From Streptococcus canis (GTDB lineage Bacteria > Bacillota > Bacilli > Lactobacillales > Streptococcaceae), in NCBI RefSeq assembly GCF_900636575.1, contig NZ_LR134293.1:803001-867000 (forward strand): 64,000 nt of DNA. The letters are read 5' to 3'. Every line of letters begins with the position of its first letter. Positions within the stretch are counted from its first letter, which is position 1. The notes under the pieces were generated by a model. It did no database searches. It saw only the letters and a program-made list of their open reading frames with translations, and was not told the origin of the DNA. The position numbers and the translations under genes are program-made. This document shows, one piece after another, positions 27,016 to 36,499 of this stretch.

Positions 27016-27162
27016 GACCTCAATCAATAAGATCCCGAGCCCTAAAAAGGCAGTAGGCATCATCTTTACCAACAAATATTTAGCATAACGGGTAGGTCCT
27101 GCCTATCCGTTTTTACTAAATAGTGCTATAATAAAGAGTAAACTAAAAAATAGGAGAAACAC

Positions 27163-29241
27163 ATGGCTCGCGAATTTTCACTTGCAAAAACTCGTAATAT
27201 CGGTATCATGGCTCACGTCGATGCCGGTAAAACAACAACAACAGAGCGTATCCTTTACTACACTGGTAAAATTCATAAAATTGGTGAAACGCACGAAGGT
27301 GCATCACAAATGGACTGGATGGAGCAAGAGCAAGAACGTGGTATCACAATCACTTCTGCCGCTACAACAGCTCAATGGGATGGTCACCGTGTTAACATCA
27401 TCGACACACCAGGACACGTGGACTTCACCATCGAAGTGCAACGTTCCCTACGTGTTCTTGACGGTGCGGTAACCGTTCTTGACTCACAATCAGGTGTTGA
27501 GCCTCAAACTGAAACAGTTTGGCGCCAAGCTACTGAATATGGTGTTCCACGTATCGTATTTGCCAACAAAATGGATAAAATTGGTGCTGACTTCCTTTAT
27601 TCAGTACAAACACTTCATGACCGTCTTCAAGCAAATGCTCACCCAATCCAATTACCAATCGGTGCTGAAGATGACTTCCGTGGTATCATTGACTTGATCA
27701 AGATGAAAGCAGAAATCTATACTAATGACCTTGGTACAGATATTCTTGAAGAAGATATTCCAGAAGAATACTTAGAACAAGCACAAGAATACCGTGAAAA
27801 ATTAGTTGAAGCAGTTGCTGAAACTGATGAAGACTTGATGATGAAATACCTTGAAGGTGAAGAAATCACTAACGACGAATTGGTTGCTGGTATCCGTAAA
27901 GCAACTATCAACGTTGAATTCTTCCCAGTTCTTTGTGGATCTGCCTTCAAAAACAAAGGTGTTCAATTGATGCTTGATGCGGTTATCGCATACCTTCCAA
28001 GCCCACTTGATATCCCTGCCATCAAAGGTATCAATCCAGATACAGATGCTGAGGAAGAACGTCCAGCATCTGATGAAGAGCCATTCGCAGCCCTTGCCTT
28101 CAAGATCATGACTGACCCATTCGTAGGTCGTTTGACTTTCTTCCGTGTTTACTCTGGTGTTCTTAACTCAGGTTCATACGTTATGAATACTTCAAAAGGT
28201 AAACGTGAGCGTATCGGACGTATCCTTCAAATGCACGCAAACAGCCGTCAAGAAATCGAAACAGTTTACGCTGGTGATATTGCTGCTGCTGTTGGTTTGA
28301 AAGACACAACAACTGGTGACTCATTGACTGATGAAAAAGCAAAAATTATTCTTGAGTCAATCGAAGTTCCAGAACCAGTTATCCAGTTGATGGTTGAACC
28401 AAAATCTAAAGCTGACCAAGACAAGATGGGGGTTGCCCTTCAAAAACTTGCTGAAGAAGATCCAACCTTCCGCGTTGAAACAAACGTTGAAACTGGTGAA
28501 ACAGTTATCGCCGGTATGGGTGAGCTTCACCTTGACGTTCTTGTTGACCGTATGCGTCGTGAGTTCAAAGTTGAAGCTAACGTAGGTGCTCCTCAGGTAT
28601 CTTACCGTGAAACATTCCGTGCTTCTACACAAGCTCGTGGATTCTTCAAACGCCAATCTGGTGGTAAAGGTCAATTTGGTGACGTTTGGATTGAATTTAC
28701 ACCAAACGAAGAAGGTAAAGGTTTCGAATTCGAAAACGCTATCGTTGGTGGTGTGGTTCCTCGTGAATTCATCCCTGCTGTTGAAAAAGGATTGATCGAA
28801 TCTATGGCAAACGGTGTTCTTGCTGGATACCCAATGGTTGACGTTAAAGCTAAACTTTACGATGGTTCATACCACGATGTCGACTCATCTGAAACTGCCT
28901 TCAAGATTGCAGCATCTCTTGCTCTTAAAGAAGCAGCTAAGTCAGCACAACCAGCTATCCTTGAGCCAATGATGCTTGTAACAATTACAGCTCCAGAAGA
29001 TAACCTTGGAGATGTTATGGGACACGTGACAGCTCGTCGTGGACGTGTTGATGGTATGGAAGCACATGGTAACAGCCAAATCGTTCGTGCTTATGTACCG
29101 CTTGCTGAAATGTTCGGTTACGCAACTGTTCTACGTTCTGCTACTCAAGGACGCGGTACGTTCATGATGGTATTTGACCACTATGAAGATGTTCCTAAGT
29201 CAGTTCAAGAAGAAATCATTAAGAAAAATAAAGGTGAATAA
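27163..29241 (+). CDS. fusA: Translation elongation factor G
   Basis: 692 residues, full length EF-G, the GTPase that drives tRNA-mRNA translocation. G1 is AHVDAGKTT (17-25), the switch I region has [13 protein letters not shown]3 is DTPGHVDF (about 82) and G4 is NKMDK (about 137); domains II-V follow with [14 protein letters not shown] and [18 protein letters not shown] at 27127-27132 gives it its own promoter, and AGGAGA precedes the ATG. Strong codon bias. A terminator follows directly. Confidence 0.98.
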   Translation: MAREFSLAKTRNIGIMAHVDAGKTTTTERILYYTGKIHKIGETHEGASQMDWMEQEQERGITITSAATTAQWDGHRVNIIDTPGHVDFTIEVQRSLRVLDGAVTVLDSQSGVEPQTETVWRQATEYGVPRIVFANKMDKIGADFLYSVQTLHDRLQANAHPIQLPIGAEDDFRGIIDLIKMKAEIYTNDLGTDILEEDIPEEYLEQAQEYREKLVEAVAETDEDLMMKYLEGEEITNDELVAGIRKATINVEFFPVLCGSAFKNKGVQLMLDAVIAYLPSPLDIPAIKGINPDTDAEEERPASDEEPFAALAFKIMTDPFVGRLTFFRVYSGVLNSGSYVMNTSKGKRERIGRILQMHANSRQEIETVYAGDIAAAVGLKDTTTGDSLTDEKAKIILESIEVPEPVIQLMVEPKSKADQDKMGVALQKLAEEDPTFRVETNVETGETVIAGMGELHLDVLVDRMRREFKVEANVGAPQVSYRETFRASTQARGFFKRQSGGKGQFGDVWIEFTPNEEGKGFEFENAIVGGVVPREFIPAVEKGLIESMANGVLAGYPMVDVKAKLYDGSYHDVDSSETAFKIAASLALKEAAKSAQPAILEPMMLVTITAPEDNLGDVMGHVTARRGRVDGMEAHGNSQIVRAYVPLAEMFGYATVLRSATQGRGTFMMVFDHYEDVPKSVQEEIIKKNKGE

Positions 29242-29249
29242 TCACTACT

Positions 29250-29286
29250 AAGAGGTTAAGGATTTCTACCCTAACCTCTTTTTTGG
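29250..29286 (+). terminator. fusA terminator
   Basis: AAGAGGTTA (29250-29258) pairs with TAACCTCTT (29272-29280), then a T run. The remaining spacer to gap (to 29582) shows only the gap promoter and leader. Confidence 0.9.
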
Positions 29287-29443
29287 GTTTCAAATAACGT
29301 TATAGTACAGTCTTAAAAGGGAAGATGATGTTTCTAATAAAGTGGTGCTTGGTAAGAGAGAATCAGGAAAGGGTTTTCTTAAATTTAGGCTGGTTTAAGG
29401 CATACATTAGGGAATTTGTAATTTGTGAAAATAGCTAATTTAT

Positions 29444-29471
29444 TTGCATTTTTTCTGAAATAGTTATATAA
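29444..29471 (+). promoter_or_regulatory. gap promoter
   Basis: TTGCAT (29444-29449), 16-bp spacer, TATAAT (29466-29471), giving a leader of about 105 bases before gap. Confidence 0.75.
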
Positions 29472-29582
29472 TAGTTCTGTTGGAAGGTTATTGCAGATGA
29501 CTGTAAGTTAATCTTTTCACAATAGGTAGGGAGTATTCCCTTTAATAATATTTTTTTGATTTTCATAAGGAGGAAATCACTA

Positions 29583-30593
29583 ATGGTAGTTAAAGTTGGT
29601 ATTAACGGTTTCGGTCGTATCGGACGTCTTGCATTCCGTCGTATTCAAAATGTTGAAGGTGTTGAAGTAACTCGCATCAACGACCTTACAGATCCAAACA
29701 TGCTTGCACACTTGTTGAAATACGATACAACTCAAGGTCGTTTTGATGGAACTGTTGAAGTTAAAGAAGGTGGATTTGAAGTAAACGGAAACTTCATTAA
29801 AGTTTCTGCTGAACGTGATCCAGAAAACATTGACTGGGCAACTGACGGTGTTGAAATCGTTCTTGAAGCAACTGGTTTCTTTGCTAAGAAAGAAGCAGCT
29901 GAAAAACACTTACATGCTAATGGTGCTAAAAAAGTTGTTATCACAGCTCCTGGTGGAAACGATGTTAAAACAGTTGTTTTCAACACTAACCACGACATTC
30001 TTGATGGTACTGAAACAGTTATCTCAGGTGCTTCATGTACTACAAACTGTTTAGCTCCTATGGCTAAAGCTCTTCACGAAGCATTCGGTATCCAAAAAGG
30101 TCTTATGACTACAATCCACGCTTACACTGGTGACCAAATGATTCTTGACGGACCACACCGTGGTGGTGACCTTCGTCGTGCTCGCGCAGGTGCTGCAAAC
30201 ATCGTTCCTAACTCAACTGGTGCTGCTAAAGCTATCGGTCTTGTTATCCCAGAGCTTAACGGTAAACTTGACGGTGCTGCACAACGTGTTCCTGTTCCAA
30301 CTGGATCAGTAACTGAGTTGGTTGTAACTCTTGATAAAAATGTTTCTGTTGACGACGTTAATGCTGCTATGAAAGCTGCTTCAAACGATAGCTTCGGTTA
30401 CACTGAAGATCCAATCGTTTCTTCAGATATCGTTGGTATTTCATACGGTTCATTGTTTGACGCAACTCAGACTAAAGTGATGGAAGTTGACGGATCACAA
30501 TTGGTTAAAGTTGTATCATGGTATGACAATGAAATGTCTTACACTGCTCAACTTGTTCGTACACTTGAGTACTTTGCAAAAATCGCTAAATAA
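29583..30593 (+). CDS. gap: Glyceraldehyde-3-phosphate dehydrogenase
   Basis: 336 residues from the ATG at 29583, with AAGGAGG 10 bases upstream; the in-frame ATG at 29556 is not used. Glycolytic enzyme, also the streptococcal surface protein Plr/SDH. NAD-binding [15 protein letters not shown] (5-19), catalytic cysteine in [12 protein letters not shown] (about 152), and the [20 protein letters not shown] region are all intact. Own promoter and a strong terminator. Codon use is highly biased, as expected for one of the most expressed genes. Confidence 0.98.
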   Translation: MVVKVGINGFGRIGRLAFRRIQNVEGVEVTRINDLTDPNMLAHLLKYDTTQGRFDGTVEVKEGGFEVNGNFIKVSAERDPENIDWATDGVEIVLEATGFFAKKEAAEKHLHANGAKKVVITAPGGNDVKTVVFNTNHDILDGTETVISGASCTTNCLAPMAKALHEAFGIQKGLMTTIHAYTGDQMILDGPHRGGDLRRARAGAANIVPNSTGAAKAIGLVIPELNGKLDGAAQRVPVPTGSVTELVVTLDKNVSVDDVNAAMKAASNDSFGYTEDPIVSSDIVGISYGSLFDATQTKVMEVDGSQLVKVVSWYDNEMSYTAQLVRTLEYFAKIAK

Positions 30594-30609
30594 TTAGTTA
30601 TTAAAGTCT

Positions 30610-30638
30610 AGAACCTAGCTTTTGCTAGGTTCTTTTTT
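30610..30638 (+). terminator. gap terminator
   Basis: AGAACCTAGC (30610-30619) and GCTAGGTTCT (30624-30633), perfect 10-bp stem with T run. Confidence 0.94.
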
Positions 30639-30717
30639 AATGTTGTTCGGAAAAGGTAAGAGGAAAGCCTATCTTAGTTTGGCAAATCAAATGATTTTAT
30701 TTTCTGATTAGGCTATC

Positions 30718-30746
30718 TTGACTTTTAAATTAAATCGGGTTAAAAT
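30718..30746 (+). promoter_or_regulatory. lppC promoter
   Basis: TTGACT (30718-30723), 17-bp spacer, TAAAAT (30741-30746), followed by AAAAGGAG before the ATG. Confidence 0.65.
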
Positions 30747-30775
30747 CAATTTAGCAAGAAAAAAGGAGATTTTCA

Positions 30776-31633
30776 ATGAAAATGAAAAAAGTTGCTAGCG
30801 TCGTATCCCTTGCTTTGTCTATTTTTTTGGTGACAGGATGTGCCAAGGGTGAACATAAGGCTAATGTTAACAGTAAGGAAGCTGTTAAACAAACCAAGGT
30901 TCAACATAGCGATGAGCAGTTGCGTTCTAATGAGAATACCATGTCTGTATTGTGGTATCAGCAAGCTGCAGAAGCCAAAGCACTTTATTTACAAGGCTAT
31001 CAATTAGCGACTGATCGGTTGAAAAATCAACTAGGTCAGGCAACAGATAAGCCCTATTCTATTGTGCTAGACATTGATGAAACGGTTCTTGACAATAGCC
31101 CTTACCAAGCTAAGAATGTTTTAGAAGGAACAAGTTTCACACCGGAAAGCTGGGATGTTTGGGTTCAAAAGAAAGAAGCTAAGCCAGTTGCTGGAGCTAA
31201 GGAATTCTTGCAGTTTGCGGATCAAAATGGTGTTCAAATCTATTATATTTCAGACCGTGCTGCTAGCCAAGTTGATGCTACAATGGAGAATCTCAAAAAA
31301 GAAGGTATTCCTGTTCAAGGTCGTGATCACTTGTTATTCCTAGAAGAAGGCGTAAAATCTAAAGAAGGTCGTCGCCAAAAGGTTAAGGAAACAACTAACT
31401 TGATCATGTTATTTGGGGATAACCTTGTTGACTTTGCTGATTTTTCAAAGAAATCTCAAGAAGATAGAACAGCTTTATTGTCAGAATTACAAGAAGAATT
31501 TGGACGTCGATTTATCATCTTCCCTAACCCAATGTATGGTTCATGGGAAAGTGCTGTTTACAAAGGTGAAAAACTTGATGCCACTCACCAATTGAAAGAA
31601 CGTCGTAAAGCTCTTAAAAGTTTTGAAGAGTAA
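30776..31633 (+). CDS. lppC: Class C acid phosphatase lipoprotein
   Basis: 285 residues. Signal peptide with lipobox LVTGC (cysteine about residue 22), so it is anchored outside on the membrane. HAD-type class C phosphatase motifs: VLDIDETVLDNS (about 98-109) supplies the first aspartates, and LMLFGDNLVDFADFS the last pair, matching the DDDD signature of the P4/LppC group. Expected to release phosphate from nucleotides or other phosphomonoesters at the cell surface. AAAGGAG precedes the ATG. LppC beside gap or pgk is a streptococcal arrangement. Confidence 0.93.
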   Translation: MKMKKVASVVSLALSIFLVTGCAKGEHKANVNSKEAVKQTKVQHSDEQLRSNENTMSVLWYQQAAEAKALYLQGYQLATDRLKNQLGQATDKPYSIVLDIDETVLDNSPYQAKNVLEGTSFTPESWDVWVQKKEAKPVAGAKEFLQFADQNGVQIYYISDRAASQVDATMENLKKEGIPVQGRDHLLFLEEGVKSKEGRRQKVKETTNLIMLFGDNLVDFADFSKKSQEDRTALLSELQEEFGRRFIIFPNPMYGSWESAVYKGEKLDATHQLKERRKALKSFEE

Positions 31634-31672
31634 GTCAGATAAGAGACGGGGACAAAAGTCCAACCTTAAATA

Positions 31673-31730
31673 AAAAAAGCGAACAAAACATAATTCTGAT
31701 TGTCAGGAATCTAGTTTTGTTCGCTTTTTT
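31673..31730. terminator. Strong bidirectional terminator after lppC
   Basis: AAAAAGCGAACAAAAC (31674-31689) pairs with GTTTTGTTCGCTTTTT (31714-31729), enclosing a small ATTCTGA/TCAGGAAT hairpin. The rest of the spacer to pgk holds only the pgk promoter. Confidence 0.9.
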
Positions 31731-31911
31731 TGTTTAATGATGAATTTATTAGGTCTGATAATAAAGAATTTCAAAAATAGAAATCTTTTTGCTCCAGTCT
31801 CTTTTTTCGATAATTGTTTTCTGAAAACTATCTCTTTATTTGGAAAGGGTTTTCTATTTTGTGAAATAATTATTTTATTGTTTTCATATTTTATCTTTAT
31901 CAGAAGAATTG

Positions 31912-31920
31912 TGGTATAAT
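31912..31920 (+). promoter_or_regulatory. pgk promoter, extended -10
   Basis: TGGTATAAT extended -10 (TATAAT 31915-31920), about 35 bases before pgk; no good -35. Confidence 0.65.
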
Positions 31921-31955
31921 AAAAGGGTATAAAAAATATTAAGGAGTCTATTCAA

Positions 31956-33152
31956 ATGGCTAAATTAACAGTTAAAGACGTTGATTTGAAAGGTAAAAAA
32001 GTCCTTGTTCGTGTTGACTTTAACGTACCTTTGAAAGATGGCGTGATCACTAACGACAACCGTATTTCTGCGGCACTTCCAACTATCAAGTACATCATTG
32101 AACAAGGTGGTCGTGCAATTCTTTTCTCTCACCTTGGCCGTGTGAAAGAAGAAGCGGACAAAGCTGGTAAATCACTTGCTCCAGTAGCTGCTGATTTGGC
32201 TGCTAAACTTGGACAAGACGTTATTTTCCCTGGTGCTACACGTGGTGCTGAATTAGAAGCAGCTATTGATGCACTTGAAGATGGACAAGTTCTTCTTGTT
32301 GAAAACACTCGTTTTGAAGACGTTGACGGCAAAAAAGAATCTAAAAACGATCCTGAACTTGGTAAATACTGGGCTTCACTTGGCGATGGTATCTTCGTAA
32401 ACGATGCTTTCGGTACAGCTCACCGTGCTCACGCTTCAAACGTTGGTATCTCAGCAAATGTTGAGAAAGCTGTTGCTGGTTTCCTTCTTGAAAATGAAAT
32501 TGCTTATATTCAAGAAGCTGTTGAAACACCAGAACGGCCATTTGTAGCTATCCTTGGTGGATCAAAAGTTTCAGATAAAATCGGTGTTATCGAAAACCTT
32601 CTTGAAAAAGCTGATAAAGTTCTTATTGGTGGTGGAATGACTTATACCTTCTACAAAGCTCAAGGTATCGAAATCGGGAACTCACTTGTTGAAGAGGACA
32701 AACTTGATGTGGCTAAAGAATTGCTTGAAAAATCAAACGGTAAATTGATCTTGCCAGTTGATTCTAAAGAAGCCAATGCTTTTGCTGGTTACGATGTTGT
32801 TCGTGATACAGAAGGTGAAGCAGTTTCAGAAGGCTTCCTTGGTCTTGACATCGGTCCTAAATCAATTGCTAAATTTGACGAAGCTTTGACTGGTGCCAAA
32901 ACTGTTGTTTGGAATGGCCCAATGGGTGTCTTTGAAAACCCTGACTTCCAAGCTGGTACAATCGGTGTCATGGATGCGATTGTGAAACAACCAGGTGTGA
33001 AATCAATTATCGGTGGTGGTGACTCAGCTGCTGCCGCTATCAACCTTGGTCGTGCAGACAAATTCTCATGGATCAGTACGGGCGGAGGCGCTAGTATGGA
33101 ACTTCTTGAGGGTAAAGTATTGCCTGGCCTAGCGGCTCTTACAGAAAAATAA
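31956..33152 (+). CDS. pgk: Phosphoglycerate kinase
   Basis: 398 residues, full length; the ATP-generating glycolytic enzyme that follows GAPDH. N-terminal substrate domain with [14 protein letters not shown] (17-30), FSHLGRV and [16 protein letters not shown]-terminal nucleotide domain with [22 protein letters not shown] and [10 protein letters not shown] plus [19 protein letters not shown] is 10 bases before the ATG. Single-gene unit with its own promoter and terminator. A degenerate copy of its last codons lies 110 bases downstream. Confidence 0.98.
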   Translation: MAKLTVKDVDLKGKKVLVRVDFNVPLKDGVITNDNRISAALPTIKYIIEQGGRAILFSHLGRVKEEADKAGKSLAPVAADLAAKLGQDVIFPGATRGAELEAAIDALEDGQVLLVENTRFEDVDGKKESKNDPELGKYWASLGDGIFVNDAFGTAHRAHASNVGISANVEKAVAGFLLENEIAYIQEAVETPERPFVAILGGSKVSDKIGVIENLLEKADKVLIGGGMTYTFYKAQGIEIGNSLVEEDKLDVAKELLEKSNGKLILPVDSKEANAFAGYDVVRDTEGEAVSEGFLGLDIGPKSIAKFDEALTGAKTVVWNGPMGVFENPDFQAGTIGVMDAIVKQPGVKSIIGGGDSAAAAINLGRADKFSWISTGGGASMELLEGKVLPGLAALTEK

Positions 33153-33178
33153 GCTTCTCCTTCTCCTGTGGGAAGGCT

Positions 33179-33209
33179 AGAAAAAGACCTTATATGGGTC
33201 TTTTTCTGT
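33179..33209 (+). terminator. pgk terminator
   Basis: AGAAAAAGACC (33179-33189) pairs with GGTCTTTTTCT (33197-33207). Confidence 0.88.
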
Positions 33210-33261
33210 GCATTGGTAGAGTTTCTGTGAAGCGTAGCGAACTAGAAAATCTAACAAGGTA

Positions 33262-33302
33262 TAAAGTGTTACCTAGCCTTGTGGTCTTTACTGAAAAATA
33301 GG
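33262..33302 (+). other. Degenerate duplicate of the pgk 3' end
   Basis: Reads K-V-L-P-S-L-V-V-F-T-E-K-stop, against [16 protein letters not shown] at the end of pgk (33115-33152); about three quarters of the bases match. A vestige of a partial duplication or of recombination at this locus. Confidence 0.55.
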
Positions 33303-33401
33303 CGGCAAGTCAGCTCAAATTATTTGGGAGATAGTTTGAGGCTGGAAATAGAAGAAGCGAAGCTTCTGTCAAAAATGATTTTGTTGACGCGCCCCAGCAA
33401 G

Positions 33402-33492
33402 GCTGATTAAATGGGTTGCGAACAAGGTGAAGCAAACCATTAATCAGCTACTTCGAATGAAAATAAAAAGAGTTGGAGACCCAACTCTTTTT
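33402..33492. repeat. Long stem-loop plus terminator in decayed spacer
   Basis: GCTGATTAA (33402-33410) pairs with TTAATCAGC (33440-33448) and extends inward through ATGGGTTGC and GCAAACCAT, giving a long near-perfect stem. A classic terminator follows, AAAAAGAGTTGG (33465-33476) with CCAACTCTTTTT (33481-33492). Just upstream is GAAGCGAAGCTTC. No gene is attached, so this may be a small RNA or a miniature repeat element. Confidence 0.5.
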
Positions 33493-33916
33493 AAGTACAC
33501 CGGTTATCATTTCTAGGAGATAAAGAGAATAGGAACAATGAGTCTAAATATAGATAATGTATTTCTGGATTGTCAGATTTGACAGCAATCTAAATCTTGC
33601 TAGCCTGCTCCTGAAATCTTTGAGATGATCAAAAGCAAAAAACTAAACTAATAACATAAAGGTAGTGCTCAGCTACTTTTTTGTGTGCCAAAAAAGAACT
33701 CAAAGGATAAAATGAGCCAGTAGATGAGAAGGTGAGTTGATATTAGCAAGCATTATGTTTGGTGTGGTGAAGACGAGTTTAGTCCTCTATGTCTGTAGCC
33801 ATCGGAAAACAATTGCCTTCTTTTATCGGAAACATAAAATTAGTTTTCATTGTTCTTCAATCGTGTTAGAATAAACTGTAGCTAAAAAAGAAAGCAAGGT
33901 AAGGAAAGCAAGAAGC
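33493..33916. other. Spacer without recognisable gene
   Basis: About 420 bases with many stops in all frames. A short weak hairpin (GTAG, CTAC, then T6) lies near 33661-33683. I see no gene. The TTAGAATAAACTGTAG region near 33870 may be the promoter of the next gene. Confidence 0.5.
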
Positions 33917-34438
33917 ATGAAATATAGATTTGATTCTCAAAAATTTAGAATTGGCATGAGAACTTTTAAGACAGGACTGTCAGTCTTTTTTGTTTTACTA
34001 TTGTTTACTCTATGTGATTGGGAAGGATTACAAATTGGAGCCTTGACGGCTGTTTTTAGTTTGAGGGAAGATTTGGATAGAACAGTCTCTTTTGGTTTTT
34101 CAAGAATTCTCGGAAATAGTATCGGGGGGATTTTGGCTCTGGTCTTTTATTTTTTTAATGCTCTTTTTCACCAACATATCCTAGTGACCTTGATTTTGGT
34201 ACCTATTTTAACCATGTTGACGATTATGTTTAATGTGGCTTTTAATAATAAATCTGGGATTATCGGTGCGGTAGCAGCTCTTTTGATTATCACCTTGTCT
34301 ATTCCAACGGGGCAAACGTTTATTTACGTGATCTCTCGAGTATTTGAAACTTTCTGTGGGGTTTTTGTGGCTATTTTGGTCAATACTGACGTGGAAATCA
34401 TCAAAAATAAGTGGTTTTCTAAAAAATCCACGAAATGA
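33917..34438 (+). CDS. UPF0421/aromatic acid exporter-type membrane protein
   Basis: 173 residues with about four helices (about 20-37, 63-82, 90-108 and 117-155) after a short basic N-terminus (RIGMRTFKTGLSVFFVLLLF). The GLQIGALTAVFSLREDLDRTV segment is typical of the ArAE_1/UPF0421 group, related to the FUSC and aromatic acid exporter superfamily. Only the membrane domain is present; many relatives have a C-terminal cytoplasmic domain of about 150 residues. The transported substrate is unknown. Its stop codon is adjacent to the GlnR box of the next operon. Confidence 0.8.
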   Translation: MKYRFDSQKFRIGMRTFKTGLSVFFVLLLFTLCDWEGLQIGALTAVFSLREDLDRTVSFGFSRILGNSIGGILALVFYFFNALFHQHILVTLILVPILTMLTIMFNVAFNNKSGIIGAVAALLIITLSIPTGQTFIYVISRVFETFCGVFVAILVNTDVEIIKNKWFSKKSTK

Positions 34439-34455
34439 TGTTAGATAATCTGACA
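34439..34455. promoter_or_regulatory. GlnR operator
   Basis: TGTTAGATAATCTGACA matches TGTNA-N7-TNACA exactly. It lies just upstream of the glnR -35 box, so GlnR autoregulates this operon. Confidence 0.88.
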
Positions 34456-34462
34456 TATAGAC

Positions 34463-34491
34463 TTGACAGCCTATTTTTTTCGGCCTATAAT
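34463..34491 (+). promoter_or_regulatory. glnR-glnA promoter
   Basis: TTGACA (34463-34468), 17-bp spacer, TATAAT (34486-34491): a consensus promoter. Confidence 0.9.
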
Positions 34492-34513
34492 AGGGGTGTG
34501 AAAGGAGTTTGTC

Positions 34514-34885
34514 ATGAAAGAAAAAGAACTTAGACGGTCAATGGCTGTTTTTCCTATCGGGACGGTCATGAAATTGACAGATCTCTCTGCTAGGCAGATT
34601 CGTTATTATGAAGATCAGGAACTGATCAAACCTGAACGAACAGAGGGTAACCGCCGTATGTTTTCCTTAAATGATATGGATCGGCTTTTGGAAATCAAGG
34701 ACTTTTTGGCTGAAGGGCTCAATATTGCTGCGATTAAGCGTGAATATGCTGAGCGCCAAGATAAATTGTTACAAAAGCAGAAAGCTTTGACTGATGCGGA
34801 TGTGAGACGAATCTTACATGATGAATTGCTGACTCAAAGTGGTTTTTCAACCCCTTCACAACATATTAGCAACTTTCGTATCTAG
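34514..34885 (+). CDS. glnR: Glutamine synthetase repressor GlnR
   Basis: 123 residues, MerR superfamily. Winged HTH at the N-terminus (IGTVMKLTDLSARQIRYYED, then LIKPERTEGNRRMFSLNDMDRL), a short dimerisation helix (LAEGLNIAAIKREYAERQDKL) and a C-terminal tail that in Bacilli contacts feedback-inhibited glutamine synthetase. Represses glnRA and ammonium or glutamine uptake genes when glutamine is plentiful. AAAGGAG precedes the ATG; glnA follows after 37 bases. Confidence 0.96.
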   Translation: MKEKELRRSMAVFPIGTVMKLTDLSARQIRYYEDQELIKPERTEGNRRMFSLNDMDRLLEIKDFLAEGLNIAAIKREYAERQDKLLQKQKALTDADVRRILHDELLTQSGFSTPSQHISNFRI

Positions 34886-34922
34886 GATACGAACTGGATG
34901 AAACGCAAAGGAGACCTATTCA

Positions 34923-36269
34923 ATGGCAATCACAGCAGCTGATATTCGTCGCGAAGTCAAAGAGAAAAATGTGACTTTCCTTCGCTTGATGTTCACTGAT
35001 ATTATGGGAATTATGAAAAATGTGGAAATTCCTGCAACTGAAGAGCAATTAGAAAAAGTGTTATCTAATAAAGCCATGTTTGATGGTTCATCTATCGAGG
35101 GATTTGTCCGTATCAATGAATCTGATATGTACCTTTACCCCGACTTAGATACTTGGATTGTTTTCCCTTGGGGAGATGAAAATGGAGCGGTAGCAGGTTT
35201 GATTTGTGATATTTATACCGCAGAAGGCAAACCCTTTGCAGGAGACCCTCGAGGGAATTTGAAAAAAGCTTTGAAACACATGGATGAGGTGGGTTACCAA
35301 TCCTTCAACCTTGGGCCAGAACCAGAATTTTTCCTCTTTAAGATGGATGACAAGGGTAATCCAACCCTTGACGTCAATGATAATGGTGGCTATTTTGATC
35401 TAGCGCCAATTGACTTGGCTGACAATACTCGCCGTGAAATCGTGAATGTTTTGACCAAGATGGGCTTTGAGGTGGAAGCTAGTCACCATGAAGTGGCTGT
35501 TGGTCAGCATGAAATTGACTTTAAATACGCTGATGTGTTGAAAGCTTGTGATAATATCCAAATTTTCAAGCTTGTTGTGAAAACAATTGCGCGTGAGCAT
35601 GGGCTATATGCAACCTTTATGGCCAAACCTAAATTTGGGATTGCTGGCTCAGGAATGCACTGCAATATGTCCTTGTTTGATAAGCAAGGTAGGAATGCTT
35701 TTTACGATGAAAATGATAAACGTGGCATGCAACTTTCAGAAGATGCTTACTATTTCTTGGGTGGTTTGATGAAACATGCTTACAATTACACGGCTATCAC
35801 CAACCCAACCGTTAACTCTTATAAACGTTTGGTTCCAGGCTATGAGGCACCTGTTTACGTAGCTTGGGCAGGAAGTAACCGTTCTCCATTGATTCGTGTA
35901 CCAGCATCACGCGGTATGGGAACACGTTTGGAATTACGCTCAGTAGACCCAACTGCCAATCCTTACCTAGCTCTTGCTGTTTTGCTTGAAGCTGGTTTGG
36001 ATGGTATTATTAACAAAATTGATGCGCCAGAGCCAGTGGAAGCTAATATTTACACCATGACGGTCGAAGAACGCAATGCAGCGGGTATTATTGACTTACC
36101 ATCAACACTGCACAATGCTTTGAAGGCGCTGCAAAAAGATGAGGTGGTACAAGAGGCGCTTGGTGACCATATTTACACCAATTTCTTAGAGGCTAAACGG
36201 ATTGAATGGGCTTCTTACGCTACCTTTGTGTCACAATGGGAAATTGATAATTACCTCCACAATTATTAG
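34923..36269 (+). CDS. glnA: Glutamine synthetase, type I-alpha
   Basis: 448 residues, the short GSI-alpha form found in Firmicutes, lacking the adenylylation loop of enterobacterial enzymes. It makes glutamine from glutamate, ammonia and ATP. Signatures: [12 protein letters not shown] (about 57-68), [27 protein letters not shown] (ATP site) and [19 protein letters not shown]. The C-terminal NYLHNY tail resembles the region used in GlnR signalling. AAGGAG lies 9 bases before the ATG. A terminator follows at 36276-36316. Confidence 0.98.
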   Translation: MAITAADIRREVKEKNVTFLRLMFTDIMGIMKNVEIPATEEQLEKVLSNKAMFDGSSIEGFVRINESDMYLYPDLDTWIVFPWGDENGAVAGLICDIYTAEGKPFAGDPRGNLKKALKHMDEVGYQSFNLGPEPEFFLFKMDDKGNPTLDVNDNGGYFDLAPIDLADNTRREIVNVLTKMGFEVEASHHEVAVGQHEIDFKYADVLKACDNIQIFKLVVKTIAREHGLYATFMAKPKFGIAGSGMHCNMSLFDKQGRNAFYDENDKRGMQLSEDAYYFLGGLMKHAYNYTAITNPTVNSYKRLVPGYEAPVYVAWAGSNRSPLIRVPASRGMGTRLELRSVDPTANPYLALAVLLEAGLDGIINKIDAPEPVEANIYTMTVEERNAAGIIDLPSTLHNALKALQKDEVVQEALGDHIYTNFLEAKRIEWASYATFVSQWEIDNYLHNY

Positions 36270-36275
36270 AAAAAT

Positions 36276-36316
36276 AAAAGTCCGCTCTTTTTTTGAGTGG
36301 GCTTTTTATGTTATTA
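36276..36316 (+). terminator. glnA terminator
   Basis: AAAAGTCCGCTC pairs with GAGTGGGCTTTTT around a T-rich loop. Confidence 0.85.
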
Positions 36317-36409
36317 TTCATTATATTTGGTTATTTATTCTGTAAAAATATAACACACCTTGTTATATAAGGGTTATACAAAATATTGAGTTATAAAAAT
36401 AAATTCAAA

Positions 36410-36455
36410 AATTTTCAGATAAATGTGTTTCCTTTTTTCAGAATTGTGATATAAT
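36410..36455 (+). promoter_or_regulatory. oppA promoter with CodY box
   Basis: AATTTTCAGATAAAT (36410-36424) matches the CodY consensus AATTTTCWGAAAATT at 13 of 15 positions. Extended -10 TGATATAAT ends at 36455. CodY control of opp operons is established in streptococci and lactococci. Confidence 0.7.
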
Positions 36456-36499
36456 TTAATTTAATAAATTTAACTATTGTTTTTCAAGGAGGTTTTGAC

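Noticed and set aside
28357..28674. Long minus-strand reading frame inside fusA
   Set aside because: Shadow of the strongly biased fusA codons; the protein is low-complexity Thr/Phe-rich, with no ribosome site.
31737..31919. 60-codon hydrophobic frame before pgk
   Set aside because: AT-rich promoter region; no ribosome site, and it overlaps the pgk -10.
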